A stretch of 64,000 nucleotides of DNA from Sipunculus nudus (Eukaryota; Annelida; Sipuncula; Golfingiida; Sipunculidae). How positions within the stretch are numbered: position 1 is the stretch's first letter; each line of letters opens with the position of its first letter. The DNA lies in the NCBI GenBank assembly GCA_026874595.1, contig CM049317.1, positions 49,376,401-49,440,400 on the forward strand, given 5' to 3'. Positions 49,944 to 63,097 of the stretch are shown piece after piece. Position numbers and translations under genes: made by a program. The notes beneath the pieces were generated by a model that had not been told where the DNA came from, made no database searches, and saw only the letters and a list, made by a program, of their open reading frames with translations.

Positions 49944-51360
49944 AATACCATAAAAAATTATCTCTAAAAACAGTACACTACTTATACAAATCGATGTTAA
50001 CTTATGTTACACCACTTTACTATTTTTACTTTATCTTAATAACAACGAATGAAAGGTTTTTTTTCTTCAGATTTTACATTATGATAGCATCTTCATTAAT
50101 ATGAAATAGGAAAGTGCTATGACGTTTAAGGGTAAGTTGTATTGTGCTTTAAGGAACAGAATAAAAATTTATTTTGCTTATCACATTAGATTATAAGGAT
50201 GTTCGCTGACTTTGTAGCTGCCATTAAAATCCAAGTATCACGAACTGGGTATTAATCAGTTTTATTCTGTCCTTATAATATAACCGTGGTTACGGCATAA
50301 ACAGTGATGCATTCATCATATCTAAGATTTTAAATATATACTTATTACTGTTACAGTAATTACTAATTACTACAATCATTCTACTATAATAAATGTTTGA
50401 TGGTTAATGATTTTGCCTATCACAAAGAATAAAAAGAAACCATGTGAACAACAGATGTGGTTAATCTCTTCTTTTAAAACAAATAAAGACAGTTCTGCGT
50501 AATATTAAATTTCGCCAAGTCGATTCATAAACTGATATGTTGCCAAATTATAAACATTACATCAAAATCAGGGATACAGTAGTTATTACATCAGTCGTTA
50601 TTGTAACAGTGGTTATTTCGAAGAATGGAAAGGAAAAAAAATAATATAATGGCATGTGAGTACTGAGCGTTAGTTTCTCATGTATTGTGTCGAGATGGTC
50701 GAACTTCATTATGTTATAAGTTCATAGGGTACTCAACGTGCTCAAGACACTTAACTTCTGGGTTGTATCGGATTTATTATACATGCAGTGATATCAATAT
50801 TCAGTACCTATCAGAAGCTAACCGGAGTTATATGTATTGTCAAGCCTTCATTTATTCCTGCACTAATATAAATAATCAGTTGTTACAGGAGGGTTGTGGG
50901 TAATTGTCCGAAAAAAAAAGACACAGGCACACTTGTCTCCGGGGTCCCGCAGTAACAGGTCCCTAGCGGGAGTTAACTTATATTTAAGCGGTTAGGGGTG
51001 AAGTTACCTGGAAGTTGTTTTGACCCGTTGAAGTTATTTATTGTTATTTAGATTTTTACCTGGATAAACATATTTGAAATTGTCAGTGCATTACTTTTGA
51101 TGATAATGTAATAAGGAGCAGCACAAAGGTCTCCATACACTATTGACTATAACCTACAGGTATATAGGATAAATTAGATGTAAGTACTATGTCAACATTG
51201 TCGCCGATAGAGCAAATAATCCATAATCATGAGTTACTTGAAAGAGGGATAACCGGATGATTTAAGAGTCGACGCAGGTAAAGGTCGAAGAACTGCAATG
51301 GAAAACTGAGACCAGTCTCTCAGGAGCTGAGTTTATCTGAGTTCACTACATAGCCAAGTC
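48890..51360. other. no supported gene
   Basis: A TA array lies at 49580-49632 and a looser TA/CA-rich stretch at 49810-49945. A cysteine-rich frame ends at 50903 (CRDGRTSLCYKFIGYSTC) but has no start, splice context or known family. R2 stalk and membrane exons would be expected here and are absent. Confidence 0.4.
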
Positions 51361-51361
51361 G

Positions 51362-53068
51362 GACTTCAGATTGATATTTCGTCCAAAATGAATCAGTCTG
51401 CAGCTGAAGTATTTTGCCGGAGACAAGGAATGGAACTTCCTGGAGATCTAGGCCTTGCAGAGCTTCATGACTTGGCAAATTTCACCGGATCAGATCATCC
51501 GACGGTCTGGCTCTCTTACAGACGACACGTGGCTACCAGTTGATAAACCATGTGCACTTTTTTTGATTCACCCGACAGAAAGTTAAAATCGGCCGAGAGT
51601 TAAAAGAAACAAACACATTTCAAAGAAACCTAGTTATTTAATTGTTATTATGTAATTTGTTATAGATATTAACGTCCCTGAAAGTTCATGTATGACTTCT
51701 ATCATATTTCTTTTCTTAGGAGTTTGTTAGTGAAGTACTAGAGGTCAAAGGCCGCTCCTGTAAACAGTGCTGTGCTCAAAATTTATTTATTCAATTAATT
51801 AATTGAACACTTGTAACCATGATTTTAAATTTTATGCATCATAAAATATTATGTATAATACATGTATCGTATATTATAGTATATTCTGATATGTAGCGTG
51901 TAGATGGATTTAGAAAAATTATGAACATGCTAAATATGAAGAAAGTTAAACTAATATAAGACTATAAACACATTCAGGTAACTTGAATCCTGAGGGTGAA
52001 AGAAAACCTGGCAAACGATGTTCATTTCTGAAGCTCGATCTTCAGAATAATCCTAGACCCTGGAATCAAAGTTTTTACGAGGCTGTGAGAGGATTCCTTT
52101 GCTTCATCCCGGGTAAGTTAACAGTTCAGTTTATTGAATTCAGGGGCTTGAAGAGTGGAAATTAGAAACACAGTAACTATGTAGACAATAACAAGATGAT
52201 TGTTATCATGGTGTGGCGGCTGTGTACATTAATTGTGGCTGTGATGTGAATAATTTTATTTACACCTTTGTCCGCCCTGGTTCTGCCATCTACTTCGTAA
52301 AGGGTGTTTGTCTATTCGCCACCAGTCATTAAACTGGTTTCAGGCCAGGGCCGAGAGTTTCTTGGCTGGAGGACATCTCTGGGTTCCTGATAAGGATTTT
52401 ATCAAACAGAATAACGCCTGGAGGAATCTTAGCATAAATATTCAACTAGAAGAAGCCTGGATAGGATGGCGGGGGGAGGACTGGGTGGAAGAGGATGCAG
52501 GTAATGTTAAATCAGAGCGCTATTAAAGGGGGGCTTCTACTTAATACACATATATGTTGCCACATACCTCTTCACCTAAATATCGGTGCTACCATGACAT
52601 AACCGCTACTTTAGATATCAATATGATAGAAACAATCTTATGCAGATACATGTTTAATGTCCAGCCTTGGACACAGACATTACTAAGATAAGAGAATCGC
52701 ACGGCTTTGTGCTGGATTTAGTTGTTTCGGTAGTCTCGATGAGTGGACGTACAGACCTTGGGAAAATTTAATGGAATGTTCATACCATGTTTTTTTTCAA
52801 CAATTCAGGTCTAACAACATATCCATTATTACCAAGATTTACTTTTTTGCCTTGGTTAACATTGTGCAACTCTTCTTACTGCCCTTTCCTTTAAATGGAC
52901 GGTTCAAAATTGTTTACACCTCGCCGATGTTGCTTGTGTGAATTAGTGATTGATTAGTGGAAATTGCAGGGCACATTTATATTTTGAATCACTTTACAGA
53001 AGTGTGTGCTGAAATATATTGTCTTAAATTCTACACAGCTATTAAATAGCTCTCTCTCTCTGCCTCTA

Positions 53069-53118
<50 letters not shown>

Positions 53119-54682
53119 GAATTGTAATAATATCTAATGGGGGAAAAATAAATTGAGCAGATTAATCTGTATCTGTTTGTATCTTTCAGAGAATAACACC
53201 CATCGGGAAGCTCAATCTACACCAAGTTTGGCCGGAAGTTTGACCAGTACCATGAATAATCCGCAAAAGTCCCTGTCGTCAACATGTAATACATGTATCC
53301 AATTAAAATGTTTGTATAGCTTTTATGAGGCATCTGGTGAAAGTATTGGTCTTTTAAAAATGGGTCGATTCAAAATTAGGTCGAAATAATAGCTATTACA
53401 CATCCCAAATCTTCTGAAAGGCGTGAACCGAAAGATTCTAGTTCCATAGTCCACACATTTCCCTGTCTTCTAAATAAGAGATCCGACATTTAATTTTTCA
53501 ACAAATTAAACAAAATAAAAAGAATATAGATGTGCTGTGTCATGAAAACCTCTTTAATCATGTTGCCACTAAGCCAATGATTGCTTTAAGAGCCGATGGT
53601 CCGTACGGACGCCATCTGCTGTATCATGTGTTTTTAAATTTAAACTGTTAGATCGCACATTCTTAGTGCTTGGGTATTTGTCATACTCCTGTGTAGGTTA
53701 TTTCACTGACATCATGTTTGATGTTGTATATTGTATTATTTTGTAGGAAATTACTCTCCCAATGCTGATGTTGTTGTATGCTCTATTATTTTGTAGGTAA
53801 TTACTTTTTCATCGCTTATGTTGTTTTATTTTAAAGGTAATTACACCCTTATGGCGTTTGCTGTATTTTGCATTATTTTGTAGGGTATCACACCCTCATG
53901 GCTTTAGTTGTGGTATGCTGTATTATTGTGGTGGGATTACTGGTCATTATATTTATCCAGTGCGTACGATTAAAAAGGCAAGAAGTACATGTTTGTGTAT
54001 ATTACCAACGTTATGTCACATAACGGAGGGTAATAAAGAAAGTGTTCCCGCAGATAAATCACCTGAAGATGACTCCTTTAGTTAATGTATGTTATCAATA
54101 CATAGGGCTGGTCATTAGGCAGGTTCACTTTACTTGCCTTTTCTATATATATATATCTTGATATCATGTTTTTTTTCTATATATCTTGGTATAATTAGTA
54201 ATTCTAACGTTATAACTAATTTATCAATCTCAGATTTGTATATTCACAGAATAGGAGTAATTATGTGAGAGTTTTATCACTGTATCATCACTTAATGTAA
54301 ATGTATCATATATTTTGCACGTGTCTTTTGCAATGATAAACGTCTTTTTTTTTTGGACAAAAGAAGAACACCCATTTATCGAGAAGAAACGCTCACTGAG
54401 ACATACTGTGAAATCACAGGAGATATAGATTCTCGTCCAAGACAGCCACTTCCGGAAATTCCAGCGATACAATACCGTGGGGAGCAAGTCTATACCTCTG
54501 TACCCTCAACACTCGAACTGGATCGAATGTCTCTGAATGCCCCACATAGTCCGTGCATTGAAGGCTCGCCCTGTAATCCGAGGTCTGCTTACTGGTTAGT
54601 TGCTGATGGCTCATGTACTGACAGTGTTATTCACGAGAAAAACCATCTATATACGTCATCAGATATACAGGATAAATACTAA
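51362..54682 (+). pseudogene. R3: R1 paralogue with ruined ectodomain and intact membrane/tail exons
   Basis: Exon remnants follow R1 order: CTLD1a 51362-51551 (about 11 bp deleted, frame lost, donor changed), CTLD1b 51978-52112 (open, but the SC cysteine is now Phe), CTLD2a about 52271-52500 (open, acceptor deleted, helix-1 Cys changed in RAESF), CTLD2b about 52809-52940 (frameshift, donor lost), stalk 53190-53294 (open, 105 nt), membrane helix 53884-53977 (94 nt, GC donor kept) and tail 54364-54682 (319 nt, same as R1). The tail keeps YCEI, YTSV and the ITIM match SAYWLV, but NPLY has become NHLY. No leader exon was found. The split between a dead front and a clean back is notable. Confidence 0.8.
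53060..53116. repeat. (CT)n microsatellite in R3
   Basis: A CT array of about 50 bp in the intron before the stalk exon. R1 has a shorter, interrupted version at 14631-14685. Confidence 0.9.
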
Positions 54683-55175
54683 CGACAAAAACCCTCTGTA
54701 TTCGTCGTCAAATACCCCGGATAAATACTAATTAGGAAGACCCTCTGTATATGTCGACAGATATCCCGGATAAATACCAACGATGAAAACCCTCTGTATA
54801 CGACATCAGATATCCCGGATTAAAACTTACGAGAAAAACCCTCTATATCAGTCGTCAGATTTCCCGGATAAATACTAACGAAGAAAACCATCCATGTACA
54901 TCGTCAGATATCAAGATAAATACTAAAGAAAAAAACTGCTTTTATACGTCGTCAGATTTCACGGATAAATACCTAAGACAATCACCCTCTTTATACGTCG
55001 TCAGATATCCTGGATAAAATACTAACGAGGAAAACCCTTTGTATACGTCGTCCTATATCCTGGATAAATACCTACGAGGAAAAAACCCTCTATATACGTC
55101 GTCAGATATCCCGGATGAACTTTACGATGAAAACTCTCCATATACGTCGTCAGATATCCCGGATAAATACTAACG
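54636..55175 (+). repeat. 49-bp minisatellite after the R3 tail (about 11 units)
   Basis: The core 'cgtcgtcagatatcccgga' or close variants occurs at about 54655, 54705, 54753, 54802, 54850, 54900, 54948, 54997, 55047, 55097 and 55145, spaced 48-50 bp. The first unit is the coding end of the tail exon; the rest are 3' UTR. Several units would still code N-P-L-Y in one frame. It is homologous to the 3-unit array at 16471. Confidence 0.85.
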
Positions 55176-55389
55176 ATGAGTCAATACTGACACAGAGGAC
55201 CAATCAATATAACGGAATCAGCAGAGAAACTGAGAGAGAGAGAGACAGAGAGAGAACGTAAAATATACTTGCTGTCCCTAGCTTCAGTATTTGCGTCTTT
55301 CTAAAATTTTGGATAGATTAATGTATAATTCTTAAAATGCGTATCCCTGAAATCCTTTGACACCTATCGGATATATTACAAATGTGACA

Positions 55390-55700
55390 TTGATGATTAT
55401 TGGATCACTGAGAGTATTAACATAACCGCCATAGGTACTTATGCTCGGCACCTATGACCTACTTATGCTAATCAGTCCTTTAACACTTCCACACAGAAGG
55501 CTTACCATATCTATGGTTGCAACAGCTATAATAAGACAATCTCGAATTCACAAAGGTCGGTCGCGAATGACGTCGCATTGACTGACGTCATCAGCAGGAA
55601 GTGTTACATCTCTGTTCTCCAGTAATCATACATCGAACTCATTGTGAAGCTTTCGCGTATTTTGGATATTTGTCCCGTACGAGTTCAGTTCAAAGTAAGA
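55390..55700. repeat. 3' flank block shared with R1
   Basis: This matches 17140-17480 closely and ends the R1/R3 duplicated unit. It retains TGACGTCG at 55568 and TGACGTCA at 55583. Confidence 0.7.
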
Positions 55701-55944
55701 TATTATTATTCACTCGACAGTCGGCGGAATAGCTTCTGTAACCTTTCGCTTAGAACTTTTTAAACCATTTCCGTTTTAAAAAAACTTTCCAGGGAAAAAA
55801 GACATGCGGGCAGAGCCACTGAACAGACTACATGGGTTCTATTTAGGTGTCTCCCAAATTATCAAGATTTTGCGCTTGTCAAGAGATTTAATAAAGATGT
55901 AGGCAAATTTTACATCAGTTTCACAAATAAATACTATATAACAG

Positions 55945-55948
55945 ATAG

Positions 55949-55982
<34 letters not shown>

Positions 55983-56005
55983 CTATTATTATTATTATTA
56001 TTAAT
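55945..56005. repeat. (TTA)n microsatellite
   Basis: A trinucleotide TTA/ATT array of about 55 bp with one break. Confidence 0.9.
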
Positions 56006-56009
56006 ATTA

Positions 56010-56584
56010 TAATTATAATTATTAAATACATCACCTTACACAGACATAATACAATAATGATTATAGCACATATGACATTTATCAAGAATACATAAGACCT
56101 AAATTAAAAACACTAACAACCATGAAACAATAACATTATATATTTACAAAAAATAATGATGTTTATATATGGAGATAAATTTTAGGAAAATAATTGTATA
56201 TTTCGGGAGATGAAAATACATCTAAAATGGTAACGTTACGAGTTACAAGTAAACTCGTCTACGTAGAAAATCGTTGAGCATAGCATGAGAGTGATCTCTG
56301 AATATAATGACCAAATATCATTATATCATTATATCATTAAATAATAATATGTCGTATTAGTAGAAGATGATTTTTGTATTAAGTACATTAAAGTCAATTT
56401 AAATTACATGATTCGTGTTTTCTACAAAAAGTGGTTTCCACTTTTTATCACTTGACTGTCAAATCTACCAGTACTAAAAAATTATCGTAGTTACGGGAAA
56501 CGAACCTGCTTCTATGTCCCAGAGAAAAGTGTTCCTGTGTTATATTTCACATATTGTATTAAATTATATTTACTTTATCATTTT

Positions 56585-56616
<32 letters not shown>

Positions 56617-57970
56617 TATATATATATTTATATTAAATACCATATTTCTTATATCCATAATTTTGACATGCGATCTGTGAAATCCGGGTTTAAGTGTGCA
56701 AGGAAAATGGCAACCATCATGAGGGGTTTTGAGAAATTGGGAGACATAAACCTGTTAGGATTCGATACGGAGGCGAGAACAGCGTCAAGGCGAGAAATTA
56801 TCTGCATGGATTATATGCATGTAAGCAAGATAACGTGCTGCGGCAATGTTTAGAGAAGAGTAACTATTTTAGGACGACGTCCTAATCCTCACATTATAGT
56901 AGGATAAAACGCTACATTATTTTATATTTTATTCCGAACAGGTTAACTATAAAGTGCGAAAAATGAAATTAAACGCAAAATACACTCTATACACAATTAA
57001 CATAATTAGTGTTATAATAAAGTTCTTAATTTTAATGAAAATATAACTTCCTACTCTCGTTGAAGGAAATTGTTTATATCGTTACAGGATTAGTTAGTAT
57101 TTACAATCAGTAATTATATTTTGATTTTTATCGTATTTGCCGTGGAAAAGCTCTTGATCGGAACCGAAAACGTAGGAGGTGATAATATCAATATCGCAAT
57201 TAATACGTAGTCAGTTGTCCATATAAAAATACCTTAAAATATATAAACTCTAAGTCCTGATTTGAATAATTCGAGTTGATCTTTGATAATTGATAAATGT
57301 CTCTGCATCGCCATCTTGTGGTTTTGTTGTTGATAGAAACTGTCTGTTTAGATACATCGTTTTGCAACACCCACTGAACTCATGAATCTGGTATGGTGTT
57401 CATACCAATTAACATCAGTATGATAACGCTGACATTCAGCTCCATCTAGGAAGTTACATGTGAAAGTTTCATTTTCCCATGTCTCTTGTTTGGCCGCGTC
57501 TGTTAGTTTATTTTTCAGCATCGAGACCAGGAATATACGATTTGTATATATCAAGCTACAAAGTAGTCTGTGTACGTCTGTCTTACTAAATGAACATTAT
57601 TTGGTGCTGACATCTAGTGAACGCATTTGCTACTTTTAAGATAACGCTATCAAAGGAACATTATTTATTTAGACCCCCCCCCCCTCCTCCGATTTGTAAT
57701 GTGTGACTTTCCTATGTTTCTTTTTGTGCAAATCCATAGAAAGGATTTCTTTTTTTTTTTTGGCTTGTCTGCTCCAGATCTCTTACAGAGCTGATTTTCT
57801 GACTTAGAGTCACAGAAATTCTTTCAGCTTAAACATGTACACATCATAATTGTTTTATTAACCTTGTTTAATTTTTTTTTCAATGTTAAGCAGAGATAGT
57901 GAATTTAATACCTCTCACATAAAATATGTTCAGTCATACAACGATTTTGATGTTTAAGACCTAGATCAGA
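56010..57970. other. no supported gene
   Basis: A TA/CA-rich patch lies at 56587-56630. A minus-strand frame (57348-57554) with QETWENETFTCNFLDGAEC looks more protein-like than its surroundings, but I cannot assign it and it has no partner. Otherwise nothing is seen. Confidence 0.35.
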
Positions 57971-57980
57971 GTATTTCATT

Positions 57981-58038
57981 AATATATATATATAATATAT
58001 ATATAATATATATATAATATATATATAATATATATATA

Positions 58039-58088
<50 letters not shown>
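57981..58088. repeat. compound (TA)n / TATATAA microsatellite
   Basis: A period of 'atatatatataat' repeats about four times before a pure TA array of about 45 bp. Confidence 0.9.
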
Positions 58089-58091
<3 letters not shown>

Positions 58092-58399
58092 TCTGTTGTC
58101 TATATGTGCTCTTACATAGTATCAAGTAATTTAATAAATGTCACAGTTAAGTAGTGGCAATGCTGTATTATGTTATAATCGTGCAGCTGAGGAAATATAA
58201 GTGCCTTCGAAGTGTTTGCTGTTGTGTTTATTCTCCTTAAAGGTTTATCTTTCGGCTGCGAAAATGAGCCTGTGTACCAGGAAAATCGAAATATTGTGTT
58301 CACTTACAATAATAGGAAATTGAAAGTAGACCTGCCACGTTTACTCGATTAATTTCTGTAAACGTATACAGAATGTCAGATCCGTTTCCACGAAAGGCA

Positions 58400-58495
58400 A
58401 TGATACACTCTGTCAGTCGGCCTAAAATTACCGCCAAGCCTTGCAGTTATACACTCTGCCAGTCGGCTCAAAATTACCACCAAGCCTGGCAGTGA
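58400..58495. repeat. tandem pair of about 48 bp
   Basis: 'acactctg(t/c)cagtcggc(c/t)' followed by 'aaaattacc(g/a)ccaagcct' occurs twice in direct tandem. Confidence 0.75.
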
Positions 58496-58499
58496 AAAA

Positions 58500-59925
58500 T
58501 TTAATAATCGTTGTTGATGGAGCACAAGGTAAACATGAATTTGTTATATTTATATTCAACACTTATTTTAATTTAATTTTCTGATAAAATATATTTAACG
58601 CGATTGTTAACTCAGTATGTTACAGCCGAGCTAGGGCCTCAGTGTCTGCTTGATTGACATATATCATTATAACGACATGGTTACGTTGAAAAATAATCAT
58701 CCCAGGATATAAATTTATATTACTATGTTACTGTCTAGTATATACAAGAAAAAAGATGCTGATTCCAATAACTTCTGAAGCTTTCGTATCGGTTATTATT
58801 ATTATTAATCAAAGCCACACAGTCTGAGTGGCGCGGAAACCGCAAGCTGTCACTATATAAAGTGAACTTGAAAACATCTTCGGTAATATTCTAATATCGA
58901 TATATCAGCAAATATTTAATACAGGTGCGGAAACCAATCGCTTATTTAGGTGGACTTACGTTGGAAAAAAATAGAGGGTTTCAACAATTATAAACATTAA
59001 ACAAGAATCATAGTCTCTGGTTTACAATTATAGTGGCACCTGGTCGAGACTACAGGATTTTGTTCGACCGGCTATTAAGACAAATCGCGAGTGCCATTTG
59101 GCTCTTCCGTTGATTCTACAGAGCTACCTCTATGGTGACCTCTGACCTTGATTGGCTGTTTTCCTCCACTTATTCGACCATAATAACTCTATTGTTTCAT
59201 CTAATGCTTATTTTAGATTAAAATAGGTTTAAGTAGCTTTAAAGAGAATTAAGAGAGCAGTAAAAACATCTAAACATTTGGCAACTTTTTCACGGTAGGT
59301 CTGGTTATCTAACACTTTGTCAGCCCGTAGAATCTCTAATGCCAACGGTATTTCTAAAAGGAGTGGTGAATGTCACTTGCAGGTTGGTGTGACCGCGATA
59401 CTTTTGCATGTTTAGCCGCGGTAATTGGACGGTACCATTTAAACTAGTTTTATGGTTTTTCATGACTTGCGAGAACACGTCATTTTAAGAGTTACCATCG
59501 TCTAAACGTTTCTTTATTTCCGTTCGGGTAATCGTTTTCATTTTCGTGTAAACGTGGCAGGCTTGATTGGAAGTCCTCACAGACAGTCATCATGGTAATT
59601 TATCAATTATTACCCGTCAAAAATAAGCGGAGGTTGGTTAAACAATCAGTTGAAATTATCAAGCTGTATATGTTTGTCTAAAGTGTCGATTATCATGCAC
59701 ACATCTCATGGCATGTTAATCATGACGTGAGACCACTAAGTAGCAATTATAGGGCATTTTATATATATTTATAGGTGGGTTGTTTATGTGAGTGTACAGT
59801 GTATTTCCGTGTACAAGGAAGTGCAGGCTACCAATTGAAACATAAACAGCTGATATATATGACCCGACATTATCTTTGTTTTATCATGACTCATATCAAC
59901 AATGCATAGAGACGATGGATGCTTA
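58500..59925. other. no gene seen
   Basis: AT-rich sequence upstream of R4 without exons or clear repeats. Confidence 0.35.
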
Positions 59926-59930
59926 GAAGA

Positions 59931-59937
59931 TATATAA
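59931..59937 (+). promoter_or_regulatory. candidate TATA box of R4
   Basis: TATATAA lies 91 bp upstream of the R4 start codon and would give a 5' UTR of about 65 bp. The surrounding sequence is AT-rich, so chance is possible. Confidence 0.35.
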
Positions 59938-60027
59938 CGACAAGAGTAGTACATTGTAAAGTCAATCTTTTCCAGTTAATCCCGGATGAACTACAGATAA
60001 GAGACTTTCAACAGAAACATTTGAAAC

Positions 60028-60301
60028 ATGTTTCGTTTCATATGTATCGCGTCTTTATCGCTAACTGTTAAACTGTTAACAACGAACAAGACCATTACTT
60101 TGCTGCCAGAAAAGAATGGAACCGCCGATACATATGGTAGGACAATGCAACTCTTTTTCATTACGTAATAGCCAAGTCACAAATATTTATGGGTTACATC
60201 TTTGGTTGATATGGTGTAGGGTATAAGAAAATGAATGACAAGCAAGTTAACCTTGCGAATGCCTGAAGTAATGAAGATTCACACAGTAAATGCGCAATAT
60301 A

Positions 60302-60334
<33 letters not shown>

Positions 60335-60535
60335 TTAATAGAAGGTAGAGTAACCCTACGTTGTTAAGTGCTCTATGGCCTACAGACTTGGCCAGAGCGG
60401 TATAACTCGTCTCGGCTTTTCAAACCACGCCGTTAGCTTCCTTCTAACCACAAACCACATTCACCTGATGGTCGGGTCGCATCCCGTGAAACAGACTGTT
60501 GGGAATTTACAGTGTTGTTTTTCTTTCAGAGTTAA

Positions 60536-60592
<57 letters not shown>

Positions 60593-62876
60593 TCTTCCTT
60601 ATAAAACGTACCTACGATTTCATTCTTATTGAGTTTATATATAATTATTCATAAGTATATAACATTTCCGAACATAATACGACAGGAATCAGTGGACTAC
60701 CCATACTGAACTGGCAGGAGGCCATGCAGCACTGTAAAGACATAGGTTAAAAGTTACCTAGCATTATAGGGTTGGAGGAGGAGACCACCCTTATCTCAAG
60801 AATGAACCAATTAGAAGTTACCAGTATATGGCTGGGAATATTTCTCAAGGATTTGCTGGAATGGACATGGATAGGTGAGACGGGAGAAGCCAAGGGTCCA
60901 GGTGAGTTATTACAAAAAAAGAACAATGATCAGAGATTTTAACAGTGGAAACTAGGTTGAAGAGCAAAGTGACCCTTCAATGTCCTGTTTTTACAGTTCA
61001 GTTGTAAATGTCAAATTGTCAAAAGTTTGACTATATATTATATAATGCAAATGCCTAATATTTTATATTGCTCTGTCGCAGTCAACCGTAACTCAATCCT
61101 TCGGTTGGGCAACGGTGCGCAGTGCTGCTCCATTCGGAAAAATGGTCTCTATAACACGCTATGCTCCAGTGAAGTCGATGGATATATATGCAATTCAGGT
61201 ATTTCACTCTTTTCATAGCATGGTGTAATCAATTTATGGTTCTAGGCAAATAAGGAACTAGAGATATGGACATTAGCCTGATAAGGTCAAATCAAGTTCA
61301 GAAGTCATTATAAACAATATATGCAGGGCTGTCACCTTAACTGCTCGTATAGTTATACGTGGTAGTGAAGAGGATTCACTTGTCACAGAAGACGTTAACA
61401 GATTTTAAACCTCATTTAGTATTAATTGTTGAGGATCTGCATTAGGAACGAAATTAAAATAAATTGTTTCATAATATTTTTTATTTCTTCTAAATATCAT
61501 TGAATTTATATTCATTAGATTATTCCCATATTTTACATTGATCATTTAAGCCTAATGGCATGTATGATATAAACTTAATATTATGTAAACTACAGAATGT
61601 AATGACTGCAAGGGGCATGATTGTGCTGAGGTAGAAGGTCGATGTAATAATCTCAAATGTCACAACCAAACTGACTGGTACTCGGCCTTCATGAAGTGTA
61701 GAGGTCAGAGGTCAGGCTTAGCCACTGAGATTGATGGAGTCAGTCTTCCGTCCAGGTGCTCAGATAAAGACCTGTGGGTGGGGTGTATAAAGGACCAATG
61801 GCTAACGGCTGAGGATAAAGGTAATATGACTTCTCTGATAAAAACTACAAAACTTAAAGATGTTTCAAATTTATTTTAAAAATGCTTCTTGGTCTTGTAA
61901 AACTCATACATACTGCCGATGATATTTTGGCCCCTTGATCCGTTATATTACCGATAGATGTTAAAAAATAAAATGTCGTATGATAAAAGCATTTCTGTTG
62001 CATTTCCTAAAATGAATAAGCAATCCGGAATATACTATACTATACTATATACATTTAATATATGTATTATATACATATTCTTCCTACCTGTTGACATTAA
62101 TAAATAATGAGACCATTTTCTTGTATGCCGTATCTGCTGAAACATCATGCATCATACACGAGTTGTTCTCGTCAGGCTCCGTTTGTTTTACGCTTCAACT
62201 GGCGACCGGGTGAGAGAGACGACTCAAAGAGGTGCGCCGTAATAAAAACAGACAGTAGTACGCCGAGCTGGGAAACGGTCGACTGTGACTCGAAACACAC
62301 AGTCCTGTGTGTGAATCATTTCAATGAAATTGCTGAAGGTTATGACATAATTCATGAATGAATTAAATTTCATACACGAAGCCATGCATCACAAAGATAA
62401 CTTGTGAATAAGCTTTTGGACATATACACCTTTCATGAAACATTGAATGTCTATAAATTATGTTTTAATCGACACACCTCAGTTAAATTGAGGAAACGGG
62501 CAAAATTTAAAAAAATATTTATATAATTCTGGAAAATGTCATCTTACATACAGGTACCCCTGTTGATAACGATGTTTTCTACGAATGGGTGATCATCGTG
62601 ATTGGGATTGTTGTTGCTGTTGTGATGGTTGTTGTTGTAAGGATCTCCGTGGGCATTTGGCGAAAAAACCGGACCGACAAGTAAGACTGGTTTTAAGTTT
62701 TGACCTCTCGACACAATAATATTCAAAAGGAATGCAGAAAATAACCTTAAATTATTCCTGTGAGGCTAGTCAGTTAGTTCATGTTTAGTGGTCAAGAAAC
62801 ACAATATTTTTTAATTCTCATAAATCAATCTGTCTCCATTTGTAGAGTCCTTCTTAATGTATTTTGTTCTAAGTAA
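60028..62876 (+). pseudogene. R4: divergent dual-CTLD receptor, stop in CTLD1 and phase break in CTLD2
   Basis: Exons: leader 60028-60136 (109 nt, MFRFICIASLSLTVKLL), CTLD1a 60686-60901 (216), CTLD1b 61082-61198 (117), CTLD2a 61596-61820 (225, ECNDCKGHDC cluster and DLWVGC), CTLD2b about 62176-62338, membrane exon 62554-62680 (127 nt, WVIIVIGIVVAVVMVVVV) and a possible short last exon 62846-62876 (VLLNVFCSK, stop). Phases are 1 throughout and 2 after the membrane exon, as in R1. CTLD1a has TAA at 60748-60750 within CKDIG-stop-KLPSI, and the best acceptor for CTLD2b leaves the wrong phase. These may be real lesions or sequence errors; all else is clean. The tail would be very short without tyrosines, unlike R1. 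Confidence 0.65.
60371..60590 (+). mobile_element. dispersed element with (TA)n end, inside R4 intron 1
   Basis: The segment from 'tcggcttttcaaaccacg' through 'gatggtcgggtcgcatcccg' and 'acagtgttgtttttctttcagagtta' into a TA array recurs inverted at 63058-63225. A unit that ends in TA dinucleotides at both sites suggests a short mobile element, class unknown. Confidence 0.6.
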
Positions 62877-62915
62877 CGATTCGCGATTATATTTATTTAG
62901 ATGTAAATGTACTCT

Positions 62916-62921
62916 AATAAA
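62916..62921 (+). terminator. candidate polyadenylation signal of R4
   Basis: AATAAA lies 40 bp after the stop of the proposed short last exon, which supports that exon. Confidence 0.4.
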
Positions 62922-63055
62922 CATATACAATGAATAATTAAAACACTTTAAAACACATGATCAGTAACCAGGGAACAAAATATATTTCGCAAGCTATATA
63001 AACCATTAGCAGTACAAATTATAAAAAATATACATATAAATGTATATTTTTCACA

Positions 63056-63057
<2 letters not shown>

Positions 63058-63097
<40 letters not shown>

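Noticed and set aside
60739-60765. Selenocysteine or read-through as an explanation for the R4 CTLD1 stop
   Set aside because: The codon is TAA, not TGA, and no SECIS-like structure was seen. A mutation or sequence error is simpler.
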